Assembly (NCBI GenBank): GCA_947628305.1
Contig: CANQZG010000027.1
Location: 1 to 35,117, forward strand
DNA from: an uncultured Muribaculaceae bacterium
Lineage (GTDB): Bacteria > Bacteroidota > Bacteroidia > Bacteroidales > Muribaculaceae
Direction: 5' to 3'
Length of the DNA: 35,117 bases
The notes under the pieces were generated by a model. It had not been told where the DNA came from. It worked only from the letters and a program-made list of their open reading frames with translations, and searched no databases. The position numbers were made by a program, and so were the translations under genes. This document shows, piece after piece, positions 1 through 8,402 of the stretch (position 1 is its first letter; each line of letters starts with the position of its first letter).

Positions 1-30
1 AAAGAGTCCGGTTCAATACCGAACTCTTTC
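1..30 (+). terminator. Hairpin terminator at the left edge
   Basis: AAAGAGTCCGGT (1-12) pairs with ACCGAACTCTTT (18-29) with one mismatch and a five-base loop. The 3' arm ends in TTT. It probably ends transcription of the gene to the left, likely the IS transposase. Confidence 0.6.
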
Positions 31-77
31 TATAACTGGATAGTGTTTAACATGTCCAACTTTTGGGGGGCACTTCA
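1..77. mobile_element. Terminal end of an IS3-family (IS150-group-like) insertion sequence, truncated by the window edge
   Basis: Positions 53-77, read on the reverse strand, begin TGAAGTGCCCCCC and end AAAAGTTGGACA. This has the layout of IS150-group terminal inverted repeats, which start TG, carry a C-rich middle and end in TTGGAC. The element would extend left out of the window, so no transposase is visible. The hairpin at 1-29 would be its internal terminator. It sits just upstream of folD and may influence that operon. The match is from memory of the family consensus; the other inverted repeat and the target duplication cannot be seen. Confidence 0.55.
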
Positions 78-115
78 AAATGTGAAAGACCTCTTAATTT
101 TTACTATATAATGAG

Positions 116-123
116 TATTTTTG
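116..123 (+). promoter_or_regulatory. Probable -7 element for the folD operon
   Basis: TATTTTTG fits the Bacteroidetes -7 consensus TAnnTTTG and lies 28 nt before the folD ATG. No good TTTG was found about 20 nt upstream, so the call rests on the -7 box alone. Confidence 0.4.
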
Positions 124-151
124 TGGAAAATAATCAGGATTACTTGACAAT

Positions 152-1030
152 ATGGAATTAATTGACGGGAAAGCGGTTGCCACGGCAATCAAGAAAGAAA
201 TCGACGCAGAGGTAGAGAAAATGCTGGCGGCGGGACATCGCCGCCCTCACCTTGCAGCGGTGCTTGTAGGGCATGACGGTGGTAGCGAGACATACGTGGC
301 CGCCAAAGTGAAGGCATGTGAGGAGTGTGGTTTTACATCTACTTTAATCCGTATGGAGGAGGATGTGACCGAGGAGGAACTTCTCGCGACTGTTGAACGC
401 CTTAACAATGACAACGAGGTGGACGGATTCATCGTCCAGCTTCCGTTGCCGCGCCACATTTCAGAGCAACGTGTAATCGAGACTATCGATTATCGCAAGG
501 ATGTCGATGGCTTTCACCCCGTCAACGTCGGCAGGATGTCGATAGGGTTGCCATGTTTCGTGTCGGCCACTCCCGCAGGAATCATGGAACTGTTGTCGCG
601 TTACAACATACCGACGCGCGGTGCGCGGTGCGTTGTCCTTGGACGCAGCAATATCGTCGGCAAGCCGGTGGCCATGCTCATGATGCAGAAAGCTAATCCG
701 GGCGATGCGACTGTGTCCGTGTGTCACAGCGCGACACGTGACCTCAAGGATATATGCCGTCAGGCCGATATCATTATCGCCGCGCTCGGGCAACCGGGAT
801 TCGTCACCGCCGATATGGTGAAACCTGGTGCGACAATCATCGATGTGGGCACTACACGTGTGCCTGACGCGACCCGTAAGAGTGGTTTCCGTCTGCGTGG
901 CGATGTCGACTTTGAGAACGTCGCCCCGTTGTGTTCATTCATTACCCCTGTGCCGGGAGGGGTCGGCCCGATGACTATAGTGTCATTGATGCGCAACACG
1001 TTACTCGCCGCCCGCCACGAAATTTATTGA
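152..1030 (+). CDS. folD: Bifunctional methylenetetrahydrofolate dehydrogenase / methenyltetrahydrofolate cyclohydrolase
   Basis: A cytosolic one-carbon enzyme that interconverts 5,10-methylene-THF, 5,10-methenyl-THF and 10-formyl-THF using NADP. At 292 residues it has the usual family length. The Y-x3-K catalytic signature is visible at Y48/K52 (SETYVAAK), followed by the VQLPLPRH substrate loop near residue 100. The nucleotide-binding motif GRSNIVGKP lies near residue 170 and the C-terminal [10 protein letters not shown] signature near 268. It is the first gene of a six-gene plus-strand operon. One base separates its stop from the next ATG, so the two are probably cotranscribed and coupled. 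Confidence 0.97.
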   Translation: MELIDGKAVATAIKKEIDAEVEKMLAAGHRRPHLAAVLVGHDGGSETYVAAKVKACEECGFTSTLIRMEEDVTEEELLATVERLNNDNEVDGFIVQLPLPRHISEQRVIETIDYRKDVDGFHPVNVGRMSIGLPCFVSATPAGIMELLSRYNIPTRGARCVVLGRSNIVGKPVAMLMMQKANPGDATVSVCHSATRDLKDICRQADIIIAALGQPGFVTADMVKPGATIIDVGTTRVPDATRKSGFRLRGDVDFENVAPLCSFITPVPGGVGPMTIVSLMRNTLLAARHEIY

Positions 1031-1031
1031 C

Positions 1032-2105
1032 ATGATGCTGTTATTCTCCTTGCTCTTTTCCCTGTATTCCCTGCTTATGGGGGAATCGCAGGCGGTCGAA
1101 CTGGTGTTCGCCGGTGATGCCATGCAGCATCAGTCGCAGATTGACGCGGCGAAGCGTCCTGACGGGACATATAATTACGATTCTTATTTCAAGGCGTTAA
1201 AACCCTATATATCATCGGCCGACTATGCTGTCGTGAATCTTGAGACACCCCTCGGGGGTGCGCCTTATTCGGGTTATCCCATGTTCTGTGCCCCCGACAG
1301 TTATCTGACCGCGTTGACCGATGCAGGTTTTGACCTTGTGCTCGCGGCCAACAATCACACTCTCGACCGCCGGGACAAAGGGGTCGTGCGCACTATCGGT
1401 CAGTTTGAGAAACAAGGAGTGCCCTACGTGGGTATTTACCGGGACAAGGCTCACCGTGCCTCGATGCTTCCTGTCATAAAGGATGTGAACGGTTTTAAAA
1501 TCGCATTCCTCAACTATACCTACGGGACTAACGGCATCAGGATTCAGGGAAATGTAGTCGTGGATTATATAGACCGCACCCTGATGAAACGGGACATCGC
1601 CGATGCCCGCAAAGCCGGTGCGGAGGTTGTCGCCGTGTGTGTCCATTGGGGCGATGAATATCAGTTGTTGCCAAACGCATCTCAGAAGAATCTTGCCGAT
1701 TTTCTTGTAGAGCAAGGTGTTGACCTTATAATAGGCGGTCATCCTCATGTTATCCAGTCAATGGAAATACGACATTCGGCCACGCATAACAAAGATGTAT
1801 TTCTCGTCTATTCGCTCGGTAATTTCATATCGGCCATGAAGACCACCGACACACGTGGAGGTGCTATGGCGCGTGTCAGGCTTGAACGCGAGAAGGACGG
1901 TACGCCTGTGGTCAAGTCGGCAAGTTATCGCCTGGTGTTTGTGAAGAAACCATCCCCTGGTAACGTTAATTTTCAGCTTATGCCGGCCGAGGAACGTATG
2001 GGTGCGCCGTTCTCGGTACAGCGTGACGCTTTTGTCAGGAACGCTGTACGCATTTATGACCGGCATAATGTCAATGTGCCGAGGGACACAGTTGCAATAA
2101 GATGA
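1032..2105 (+). CDS. CapA-family (PGA_cap) metallophosphatase-like protein, exported
   Basis: 357 residues with a hydrophobic N-terminal signal (about 1-22). It belongs to the CapA fold, calcineurin-like proteins related to poly-gamma-glutamate capsule synthesis factors. Visible motifs in order are FAGDAMQH, VVNLETPLGG, AANNHTLDR, VCVHWGDEY, IIGGHPHVIQ and VYSLGNFIS, the standard metal-ligand blocks of the family. Orphan CapA homologues without pgsB/pgsC are common in Bacteroidales and their substrate is unknown; no capsule genes are nearby. The start lies one base after the folD stop, and the stop overlaps the next start as ATGA. Confidence 0.88.
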   Translation: MMLLFSLLFSLYSLLMGESQAVELVFAGDAMQHQSQIDAAKRPDGTYNYDSYFKALKPYISSADYAVVNLETPLGGAPYSGYPMFCAPDSYLTALTDAGFDLVLAANNHTLDRRDKGVVRTIGQFEKQGVPYVGIYRDKAHRASMLPVIKDVNGFKIAFLNYTYGTNGIRIQGNVVVDYIDRTLMKRDIADARKAGAEVVAVCVHWGDEYQLLPNASQKNLADFLVEQGVDLIIGGHPHVIQSMEIRHSATHNKDVFLVYSLGNFISAMKTTDTRGGAMARVRLEREKDGTPVVKSASYRLVFVKKPSPGNVNFQLMPAEERMGAPFSVQRDAFVRNAVRIYDRHNVNVPRDTVAIR

Positions 2106-3205
2106 TGCGTCAAGTAGTTTCATTGATTGTCGCTGTGTTGTCGGCGATGATTACGGGGCAGGTTGATGCCTGTACGTCGGCGATTATATCAGGGAAAGTT
2201 TCCCGGAGCGGACGTCCGCTCCTGTGGAAGCATCGTGATACTTCCCATGACGGGAACTTTGTGCAGCATGTACCGGCGGTCAATGGGAACCACGCCTACG
2301 AAGCGCTGTTCAATTCAGGTGATTCATTGCTCGCCGAGGCCTGGATGGGAATGAATGATGCCGGGTTTGCAATAATGAACACAGCATCCTATAATCTTGC
2401 GCCCGACACGGCGAGCGTCAAGGACAGGGAAGGCTTCCTGATGAGTAGGGCGTTGCAGACATGCACTTCATTAGCTGATTTTGAGACACTGCTCGACACG
2501 CTGCCCCGTCCTATGGGCGTGCAGGCTAATTTCGGGGTCATCGATGCATCGGGAGCAGGTGCTTTTTATGAAACCGATGATAACGGTTCCCGCCGATTCA
2601 TGCTTGAGGAAGCCCCCCACGGAGTATTGATTAGGACGAACTATTCCTGTTCGGGCGACAAGGATTGCGGTTACGGTTATATCCGTTCTGATAACGCCGG
2701 TCATTTCATAATCCCTGCTGCGGAGAGACATGATGTGACGCCTGAATTGTTGACCGATACCGTGTCCCGGTCGTTTTATCATTCGCTGATTGGGCGTGAT
2801 TTGTCATTTGGTGATGACCCGTACATCGTTGACCAGGATTTTGTACCACGGGCGACATCGACCGCGTCTGTTGTCATCGAGGGTGTCAATCGAGGGGAAT
2901 TCCCGCGGCTGATGATTATGTGGACGGCCTTGGGTTATCCACCGGCGTCGCATGTCGAGGCGGTGACACCCGGGTGTGTCCCCATGTCATTGCGCCCCGA
3001 CCCCAAGACATGGCGCAGTCCATTCTATGACGAGGTTGACAAAAGAAAAGGCAGGATATTTGACATTGTCCGCGGGAACGGTGGGAGATACATCAATGTC
3101 AAGGCCCTTAATGAAATATCGTCGGGGCAACACGCTTTATCGTTGGATAATTACCGCCGGGGACGCATCGCTAACGGGCGGTTGAAGAAACAGTTGAAAA
3201 AATGA
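2102..3205 (+). CDS. Secreted Cys-Ntn hydrolase (C45 / acyl-transferase-like)
   Basis: 367 residues. The N-terminal signal peptide (about 1-23) is followed directly by C24 in DACTSAIISG. A cysteine that becomes residue 1 after cleavage is the nucleophile of Ntn hydrolases of the C45/acyl-CoA:6-APA acyltransferase-like group. Supporting blocks are RPLLWKHRDT, EAWMGMNDAGFAIMN and GAGAFYETDD, which resemble the G-x-N-xx-G-x-x-x-x-N and acidic segments of these enzymes. The likely role is hydrolysis of an amide bond outside the cytoplasm; the substrate is unknown. The ATG overlaps the CapA-like stop (ATGA). A second, distantly related Cys-Ntn enzyme lies at 15280-16326. Confidence 0.75.
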   Translation: MMRQVVSLIVAVLSAMITGQVDACTSAIISGKVSRSGRPLLWKHRDTSHDGNFVQHVPAVNGNHAYEALFNSGDSLLAEAWMGMNDAGFAIMNTASYNLAPDTASVKDREGFLMSRALQTCTSLADFETLLDTLPRPMGVQANFGVIDASGAGAFYETDDNGSRRFMLEEAPHGVLIRTNYSCSGDKDCGYGYIRSDNAGHFIIPAAERHDVTPELLTDTVSRSFYHSLIGRDLSFGDDPYIVDQDFVPRATSTASVVIEGVNRGEFPRLMIMWTALGYPPASHVEAVTPGCVPMSLRPDPKTWRSPFYDEVDKRKGRIFDIVRGNGGRYINVKALNEISSGQHALSLDNYRRGRIANGRLKKQLKK

Positions 3206-3573
3206 ATATCTGGATTACAATCCTGTTGCTCGTGGTGTCAAACGTTTTTATGACGTTTGCATGGTATGGCCATGTCAAGTTGCAGCAGATGAATGTCATA
3301 ACCTCCAATACTCCGTTGTATATCGTGATTCTTATCTCATGGGGAATCGCTCTGTTGGAATATTGTTGCCAGGTGCCGGCCAACCGCATGGGTTATCTCG
3401 GTAACGGCGGGCACTTTTCGCTCATGCAGCTGAAAGTGATGCAGGAGGCCATCACTTTGGTTGTATTCACGTTGTTCACTGTCGTGTTTTTCAAGGGCGA
3501 GACGTTGCAGTGGAATCATTTTGCGGCGTTTGTATGTCTGATTCTCGCGGTCTATTTCGTTTTCATGAAATAA
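3202..3573 (+). CDS. DUF486 / DMT-superfamily small membrane protein
   Basis: 123 residues with four predicted membrane helices (about 4-24, 35-55, 83-100, 105-122). The segment SWGIALLEYCCQVPANRMGY and the following GGHFSLMQLKVMQEA are typical of DUF486, small four-helix proteins in the drug/metabolite transporter superfamily. Function is not established. Its ATG overlaps the previous stop (ATGA), so it is translationally coupled to the Ntn hydrolase. Confidence 0.85.
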   Translation: MNIWITILLLVVSNVFMTFAWYGHVKLQQMNVITSNTPLYIVILISWGIALLEYCCQVPANRMGYLGNGGHFSLMQLKVMQEAITLVVFTLFTVVFFKGETLQWNHFAAFVCLILAVYFVFMK

Positions 3574-3594
3574 ATTTGTACCTTAGGGGTCGAT

Positions 3595-4011
3595 ATGAAG
3601 CAAGTAGAATTAGACAAATATCCTTTCACGCTGACCATTAAGGTGCGCGATTATGAGGTCGATGCCGAGGGAATCGTGAATAACGCCAATTATCTCCATT
3701 ATATGGAACATACGCGCCACGAGTTCTGCGAGTGGGCCGGTTTCCGTTTCCGTGACATGGTGGAACGGGGGATGTCGCCTGTGGTGCGCCGTGTCGAGGT
3801 CGATTATCTGTCGTCGCTCTCGCTTGGTGATACAATGGTGAGTTGTATCGCGATGGAGAGACACGGGGCACGTTTTGTGTTCGTACAGGATATATATGAG
3901 GCATCAACGTTACGTCCTGTAGCAAAGGGCAAGATTACAATAGTTAATCTTGCCGGAGGACGACTGACGCGTGGCGATGAACTTGCCGAGGCGTTTAAAA
4001 AGTTCCTTTAG
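3595..4011 (+). CDS. Acyl-CoA thioesterase, hot-dog fold (4HBT/YbgC-like)
   Basis: 138 residues, typical for a single hot-dog domain. The signature around D23 (EVDAEGIVNNANYLHYMEHT) matches the 4HBT catalytic block D-x-x-G-x-V-x-N-x-x-Y. A conserved RRVEVDYLSSLSLGD strand follows near residue 62. It should hydrolyse acyl-CoA or acyl-ACP in the cytosol; chain-length preference cannot be read. It sits 21 nt after DUF486 and 22 nt before dprA in the folD operon. Confidence 0.87.
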   Translation: MKQVELDKYPFTLTIKVRDYEVDAEGIVNNANYLHYMEHTRHEFCEWAGFRFRDMVERGMSPVVRRVEVDYLSSLSLGDTMVSCIAMERHGARFVFVQDIYEASTLRPVAKGKITIVNLAGGRLTRGDELAEAFKKFL

Positions 4012-4033
4012 GAACTGCAACTGATTCATTGAG

Positions 4034-5149
4034 ATGAAGTATCGGCATGACACATTGATTTATAATATCGCATTGGCCTCGATGAAAGGTGTCAATGCAA
4101 GCGTGGCGCGTGAGATTGTCGCGCGGGCCGGGTCAGTCGAGAATTTCTTTGAGGCCAGTGAAGGTGCGCTCACAGCATTGATGGGACACCGAAATCGATT
4201 GGTGGAACGGGCTTATCGTGACGAGGCCGTTGAGAAAGCACTGCATGAGGCCGATTTTATCTCGGATAACGGCATAAAGGCCGTGTCGTTCAGTGACGAG
4301 GATTATCCGCGCCGCCTTGCCGAGTGTGATGACGCACCGGCCATGATTTACTGTTTAGGAAACTGTGACCTTAACAATTCACGTTATGTGAGCATCGTAG
4401 GCACGCGTCATGCAACATCCTACGGGATAGAGTTGACAGGGGCTATAGTCGAGGGATTGTACTCCTTGTTGCCAGAGCCGCCGGTCATTGTAAGTGGCCT
4501 GGCGTTCGGTATCGACATCGCCGCCCACCGGGCCGCGCTGTCATCGGGTGCTCCCACTGTCGCCGTACTTGGGCATGGATTGAACACGATTTATCCGGCG
4601 GCCCATCGTCAGGTGGCGGTGGAGATAGCCAGGGCCGGAGGCATGCTGATGACCGAGTATCGTTCGGACAATGTCACCCATCGTGGCAATTTCCTCGCGC
4701 GTAACCGTATTGTCGCCGGCCTTTGTGACTGTCTTGTCGTCGTGGAATCGGCGAGCAAGGGTGGCGCGATTGTGACCGCACGTATCGCAGCCGATTATTC
4801 GCGTGAGGTTATGGCTGTCCCGGGGCGTGTCAACGACCGTTACAGCCAAGGCTGCAACAGGCTCATCACGCGTAATGTCGCCGCGCTCATTCAGGGTGCG
4901 GAGGACATCGTCGGCATGATGGGATGGCCGACAAGAAAGCAGGATGGGGAACAGGCAGAATTATTTCCCGAACTGTCGGACGAGGAACAGGCTGTAGTGG
5001 ATTTGTTGACACAGGAGGGGGACTTACCTATGGCACAACTCTCGGTTACGCTTGACCTGCCGGCTCATCGGATGATGTCACTACTTGTCGACATGGAGTT
5101 CAAGGGACTTGTGGCACAAGTCCCGGGTGGCCGTTACCGCCTCGGTTGA
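4034..5149 (+). CDS. dprA: DNA-processing protein DprA (Smf)
   Basis: 371 residues. It binds incoming single-stranded DNA and loads RecA during natural transformation; in non-competent bacteria it may assist recombination. Domains in order: an N-terminal helical region (1-85), the extended Rossmann DprA core (about 85-290) with SIVGTRHATSYG, VSGLAFGIDIAAH and GLNTIYPAAHRQ, then a C-terminal winged-helix-like segment (about 310-371, DLPAHRMMSLLVDMEFKG). It is the last gene of the folD operon. No other competence genes lie in the window. Confidence 0.96.
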   Translation: MKYRHDTLIYNIALASMKGVNASVAREIVARAGSVENFFEASEGALTALMGHRNRLVERAYRDEAVEKALHEADFISDNGIKAVSFSDEDYPRRLAECDDAPAMIYCLGNCDLNNSRYVSIVGTRHATSYGIELTGAIVEGLYSLLPEPPVIVSGLAFGIDIAAHRAALSSGAPTVAVLGHGLNTIYPAAHRQVAVEIARAGGMLMTEYRSDNVTHRGNFLARNRIVAGLCDCLVVVESASKGGAIVTARIAADYSREVMAVPGRVNDRYSQGCNRLITRNVAALIQGAEDIVGMMGWPTRKQDGEQAELFPELSDEEQAVVDLLTQEGDLPMAQLSVTLDLPAHRMMSLLVDMEFKGLVAQVPGGRYRLG

Positions 5150-5237
5150 TAAATACTTGATTTGAGTCAACAGACCTTTGACCTGAAATGTTTAATAATC
5201 ATGACCTATTCAATAAAATTACCCTAAAACTGACTAT

Positions 5238-6113
5238 ATGGAAAAGAAAATTATTGCCCCGTCAGAGTTGATTATCAATCCCGACGGTTCGGTGTTTCAC
5301 CTTCATCTATTGCCTGAACAACTGACCGACCGTATAATTCTGGTCGGAGACCCCGCACGTGTAAATCTCGTGGCATCCCATTTTGACACAAAGGATTTCG
5401 AGGTGTCATCCCGTGAGTTCCACACAATCGGCGGTACATACCAAGGGAAGCCGATTATGTGTCTGTCCCACGGTATCGGGCCTGACAATATAGATATCGT
5501 GATTAATGAACTTGACGCTCTCGCCAACATTGATTTCAAGACACGAGAGGTGCGTGACAACAAGCGTCGGTTGACAATGGTGCGTATCGGCACATCGGGG
5601 GCGTTGCAGCCTGAGTTGAAGGTGGGCACACCTGTAATTGCCGAGAAGGCGATAGGCTTTGACGGCGTGTTGAACTATTATGCAGGACGTAATGAGGTCG
5701 CTGACCTTGATTTTGAGAAAGCCTTCTGCGACTATGTCGGCTGGAATCCGCTCTGGGCGAAACCATACGTGGTTAATGCCGATGAAGAGCTCGTAGACAA
5801 GATTGCCGGGAACGATATGGTCAGGGGCAATACGATTTCGGCTGTAGGGTTCTATGGTCCGCAGGGACGCGAACTGCGCCTACCGCTCGCCAATTCTGAC
5901 CTGAACCGACGCATCGAGGAATTCCGTCACGGAGACCGTCGTGTGACCAATTATGAGATGGAAAGTGCGCCGTTACAAGGATTGGGGCGTCTGATGGGAC
6001 ATCGATGCATGACCGTGTGCTCAATCATCGCCAACCGTATGAATCATGAGGCGACCCCTAATTACAAGACAGCCGTCGTCGACCTCATCGGCACAGTCCT
6101 TGACCGAATTTAG
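5238..6113 (+). CDS. Nucleoside phosphorylase (PNP/UDP family, uridine phosphorylase-like)
   Basis: 291 residues. The phosphate-binding VGDPARVNLVASHFD lies near residue 37, CLSHGIGPDNIDIV near 74, GTSGALQPELKVGTP near 118, and the nucleoside-binding NYEMESAPLQGLGRL near 219. It should cleave a nucleoside with phosphate to base and ribose-1-phosphate for salvage in the cytosol. The block order fits uridine phosphorylase-type members found in Bacteroidetes, but base preference is not certain. It is 88 nt downstream of dprA and may have its own promoter: GACCTTTG at 5173-5180 is one base off the -7 consensus, with no well-spaced -33 box. Confidence 0.88.
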   Translation: MEKKIIAPSELIINPDGSVFHLHLLPEQLTDRIILVGDPARVNLVASHFDTKDFEVSSREFHTIGGTYQGKPIMCLSHGIGPDNIDIVINELDALANIDFKTREVRDNKRRLTMVRIGTSGALQPELKVGTPVIAEKAIGFDGVLNYYAGRNEVADLDFEKAFCDYVGWNPLWAKPYVVNADEELVDKIAGNDMVRGNTISAVGFYGPQGRELRLPLANSDLNRRIEEFRHGDRRVTNYEMESAPLQGLGRLMGHRCMTVCSIIANRMNHEATPNYKTAVVDLIGTVLDRI

Positions 6114-6184
6114 AAGCTGTCTAACAGATATTTTTAACAGCTTCTTAACAGTTTTCGCGGAACAATGGACTTTTAGTCCTTGTT
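6113..6184. repeat. Two hairpins and three TAACAG repeats upstream of the 94-residue protein gene
   Basis: GAAGCTGT (6113-6120) pairs with ACAGCTTC (6137-6144), without a T-run. AACAATGGACT (6161-6171) pairs with AGTCCTTGTT (6175-6184) with one bulge. TAACAG occurs at 6122, 6135 and 6146. The first hairpin may end the phosphorylase mRNA, while the second and the repeats may belong to the next gene's control region. Confidence 0.35.
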
Positions 6185-6223
6185 GTAGTCTATGAATTAC
6201 GAACTTTAAAACATTATACGACT

Positions 6224-6508
6224 ATGACAGACTTAAAAAAACAAGCCCAGGCTGCCGCTGAGGTTTCGAAAGAGGCTGCCGCTGTGAGTGCCGCCGCTGC
6301 CAAGGACGCTGCAAAAGATAATATTGAGGCCGCTAAACAAGCCGCAAAGGCCGGTGCATGTAAGGCTAAGGAGAAGGCCGAGGACGTGAAGGAAAAGGTT
6401 GCCGACAAGACATCGGGATTCATGGACAAGGCCAAAGGATTTGCCGCTGGTGCGCTTGAAAAGGGTGCGGATATGGCCGAAGGTCTTGCCGACAAATTGA
6501 GAAAATAG
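6224..6508 (+). CDS. Small Ala/Lys-rich amphipathic helical protein (apolipoprotein/LEA-like)
   Basis: 94 residues, almost all A, K, E, D and G, with repeated AAKxAA and KEKAEDVKEK patterns. It should form one long amphipathic helix or coiled coil (about 1-65), then a Gly/Ala-rich patch (FMDKAKGFAAGALEKG) and a charged tail. It has no signal peptide or membrane helix. Such proteins are often labelled YtxH-like, apolipoprotein-like or LEA-like and tied to stress or envelope binding, but I cannot assign a function. It stands alone, with a strong hairpin terminator 18 nt after its stop. Overlapping minus-strand frames here are composition shadows. Confidence 0.75.
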   Translation: MTDLKKQAQAAAEVSKEAAAVSAAAAKDAAKDNIEAAKQAAKAGACKAKEKAEDVKEKVADKTSGFMDKAKGFAAGALEKGADMAEGLADKLRK

Positions 6509-6526
6509 AGAAATAGAATAGTTTTC

Positions 6527-6570
6527 AATATAACGGAGACGCGCCGACAAGGCGCGTCTCTGTTATATTT
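6527..6570. terminator. Bidirectional hairpin terminator between convergent genes
   Basis: A 19-bp stem (6527-6545 with 6551-6569, one G-T wobble) surrounds the loop GACAA. AT-rich flanks give T-rich tails on both strands. It overlaps the aroB stop codon and should end both the 6224 gene and the queF-aroB operon. Confidence 0.85.
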
Positions 6571-7651
6571 ATATTCCCAGCATGTCGCGGGTCAGGTCGA
6601 GTGCCCCTTTGATTTCTTCGGAGGGTACGATGCAGTCGGTCATCGGTTTCCCGGGCGATGCAAGCAAGGTGAAGTTTATTTCCCCCTCGATGGGGTTCTT
6701 CTTGTCGTGTCCCATGAGGGAAATCAGTCGGTCATAATCGTCACACGAGATATCAGGTACACCATAGTTTTCTTTGAGGAATGACGCATACCGATATATG
6801 ATGTCGGACGGAAACTGATGACATAAGTGAGACAATGCCAGTTCGGTCAGCATGCCCCAGGCGACCGCATATCCGTGAGGGACCGGCGTGCCACGTTCGA
6901 GCGACAGGGTCTCGAATGCGTGCCCTGCGGTGTGACCGAAGTTGAGAGCCTTGCGCAACCCTTTTTCTGTGGGGTCTTGAAACACTATGTCACGTTTGAC
7001 ATTGACATTGTCGGCAAGGATGTCAAGGAAACTGTCGCTCGCGATTTTGTCGATGTCGAAGTTGAGCAGGTTGTTGACTGTCTCGTTTCCTGAAATAAAG
7101 CCATGTTTTACCATTTCGGCGAACCCTGACAGCAGTTGTCGTCGGTCAAGGGTGTTGAAAAAGACGGTTGAAATCACGACGGCCTCGGCCGGGGCGAATG
7201 CTCCCACCTCGTTTTTCAGGTTGCCGATGTTTATACCTGTTTTACCTCCCACTGCGGCATCAACCGCCCCGAGCAGTGTTGTCGGCACGTTGATGAACCT
7301 GACACCACGTTTGAATGTGGCGGCTGCGAATCCACCGAGGTCTGTCACCATCCCTCCACCGATGTTTATAATCAATGCGTTGCGTGTCGCTCCTTCGTCA
7401 CTAAGCGACCCCCATACGTTATAAAGGGTCTCTATGTCCTTGTGGATGTCGCCCGGAGGAATCACAATTTCGCCTGTCAGATGTTCTTTTAACAAGGGGG
7501 CGGTTGCAAGTAATGGCGAGACCACGTTGTCGGTTGTGTTCTCGTCCGAGATTATGAATAAGCCACCTTTGGTCGGTTGTTCACCGATTAAGGTGTCTAA
7601 CGCTTGCCCTACCAGGTTTGTGAATATTATGTTTTGTTGTCGGTCAGTCAT
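6569..7651 (-). CDS. aroB: 3-dehydroquinate synthase
   Basis: 360 residues. It converts DAHP to 3-dehydroquinate, the second shikimate-pathway step, using NAD and a divalent metal. Visible blocks are IINIGGGMVTDLGGFAAAT (NAD loop, near 95), PTTLLGAVDAAVGGKTGIN (near 118), FAEMVKHGFI (metal Glu and Lys) and NFGHTAGHAFE (metal His pair, near 238). It is the last gene of the queF operon. Its start lies eight bases inside the HAD gene, so translation is probably coupled. Confidence 0.97.
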   Translation of the reverse strand: MTDRQQNIIFTNLVGQALDTLIGEQPTKGGLFIISDENTTDNVVSPLLATAPLLKEHLTGEIVIPPGDIHKDIETLYNVWGSLSDEGATRNALIINIGGGMVTDLGGFAAATFKRGVRFINVPTTLLGAVDAAVGGKTGINIGNLKNEVGAFAPAEAVVISTVFFNTLDRRQLLSGFAEMVKHGFISGNETVNNLLNFDIDKIASDSFLDILADNVNVKRDIVFQDPTEKGLRKALNFGHTAGHAFETLSLERGTPVPHGYAVAWGMLTELALSHLCHQFPSDIIYRYASFLKENYGVPDISCDDYDRLISLMGHDKKNPIEGEINFTLLASPGKPMTDCIVPSEEIKGALDLTRDMLGI

Positions 7652-8402
7652 TTTTGAAATTGTTCAAGTCCATTAATAGAAGCGGTAGTGTTACCGCGCA
7701 TTCCTCCATAGTGTTGAATACGATGTCGGCCCCGGCATCTTCCAGTGTCTTGCGGGGAATCGGGCCTGTGGTGACACCGATGGTGAACGCCCCCGAAGCA
7801 TGACCGGCCTCGACACCGAGCGGAGCGTTTTCCATCACTATACTTTGTGACGGCTTGACCCCCGCTTTGTCCATACCCTGCAGGAATGGCTCGGGATGCG
7901 GTTTCCCATGGATGACATCACGGGAGGTGACGAACATGCCTTCGCCGAATGTATCAGGGAAGTCATGTCTCACCCTGTCGATTAATGATGCCTGTCCCGA
8001 CCCGGTGACGAGCACACATTTCATCCCGGTGGATGTGAACGCCTCAAGCATCCCGGATGCACCCGACATTAGTGGGGCGGTGTATTGTTCCTTGAAATAC
8101 CGGGTCTTGATGGCGTAATATTTTTCTTTTTCTTCAGGAGTGGCGTCGCGGTTGAACGCACGGTTGAATATCAGGTCGATTGTGGCTGCTCCGGTCATGC
8201 CCTCGTATAGGTAGAATTCCTCACGTGTGGCCTCTATGCCGAGTTCCGTTATCATGCGATGCCATGCGGCGGTGTGCCCCGGCATGGAGTCGTACAGTGT
8301 CCCGTCCATGTCGATTAGGGCGGCTTTGGGACGCATGCGGGTCAACCCGTTACGTTCAAGGTATCGTCTGATGTTATAGGAGAATATAGATGTCGGTGTC
8401 AT
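7644..8402 (-). CDS. HAD-superfamily hydrolase, beta-phosphoglucomutase / phosphatase-like
   Basis: 252 residues from the start that overlaps the AsmA stop as ATGA; M23 (8336) is an alternative start just before the catalytic motif. Motif I is DMDGTLYDS (D31 nucleophile, D33 acid/base), motif II is LVTGSGQ, motif III is the Lys in HGKPHPEPF, and motif IV is VMENAPLGVEAG. A helical cap lies between motifs I and II. This is a subfamily I cap, like beta-phosphoglucomutase and small sugar-phosphate phosphatases. The substrate is not known. Confidence 0.9.
   Translation of the reverse strand: MTPTSIFSYNIRRYLERNGLTRMRPKAALIDMDGTLYDSMPGHTAAWHRMITELGIEATREEFYLYEGMTGAATIDLIFNRAFNRDATPEEKEKYYAIKTRYFKEQYTAPLMSGASGMLEAFTSTGMKCVLVTGSGQASLIDRVRHDFPDTFGEGMFVTSRDVIHGKPHPEPFLQGMDKAGVKPSQSIVMENAPLGVEAGHASGAFTIGVTTGPIPRKTLEDAGADIVFNTMEECAVTLPLLLMDLNNFKND

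Noticed and set aside
6214-6550. Two minus-strand frames of about 105 codons opposite the 94-residue gene
   Set aside because: Shadows of the Ala/Lys-rich gene in low-complexity sequence; they cross the terminator and have no motifs.
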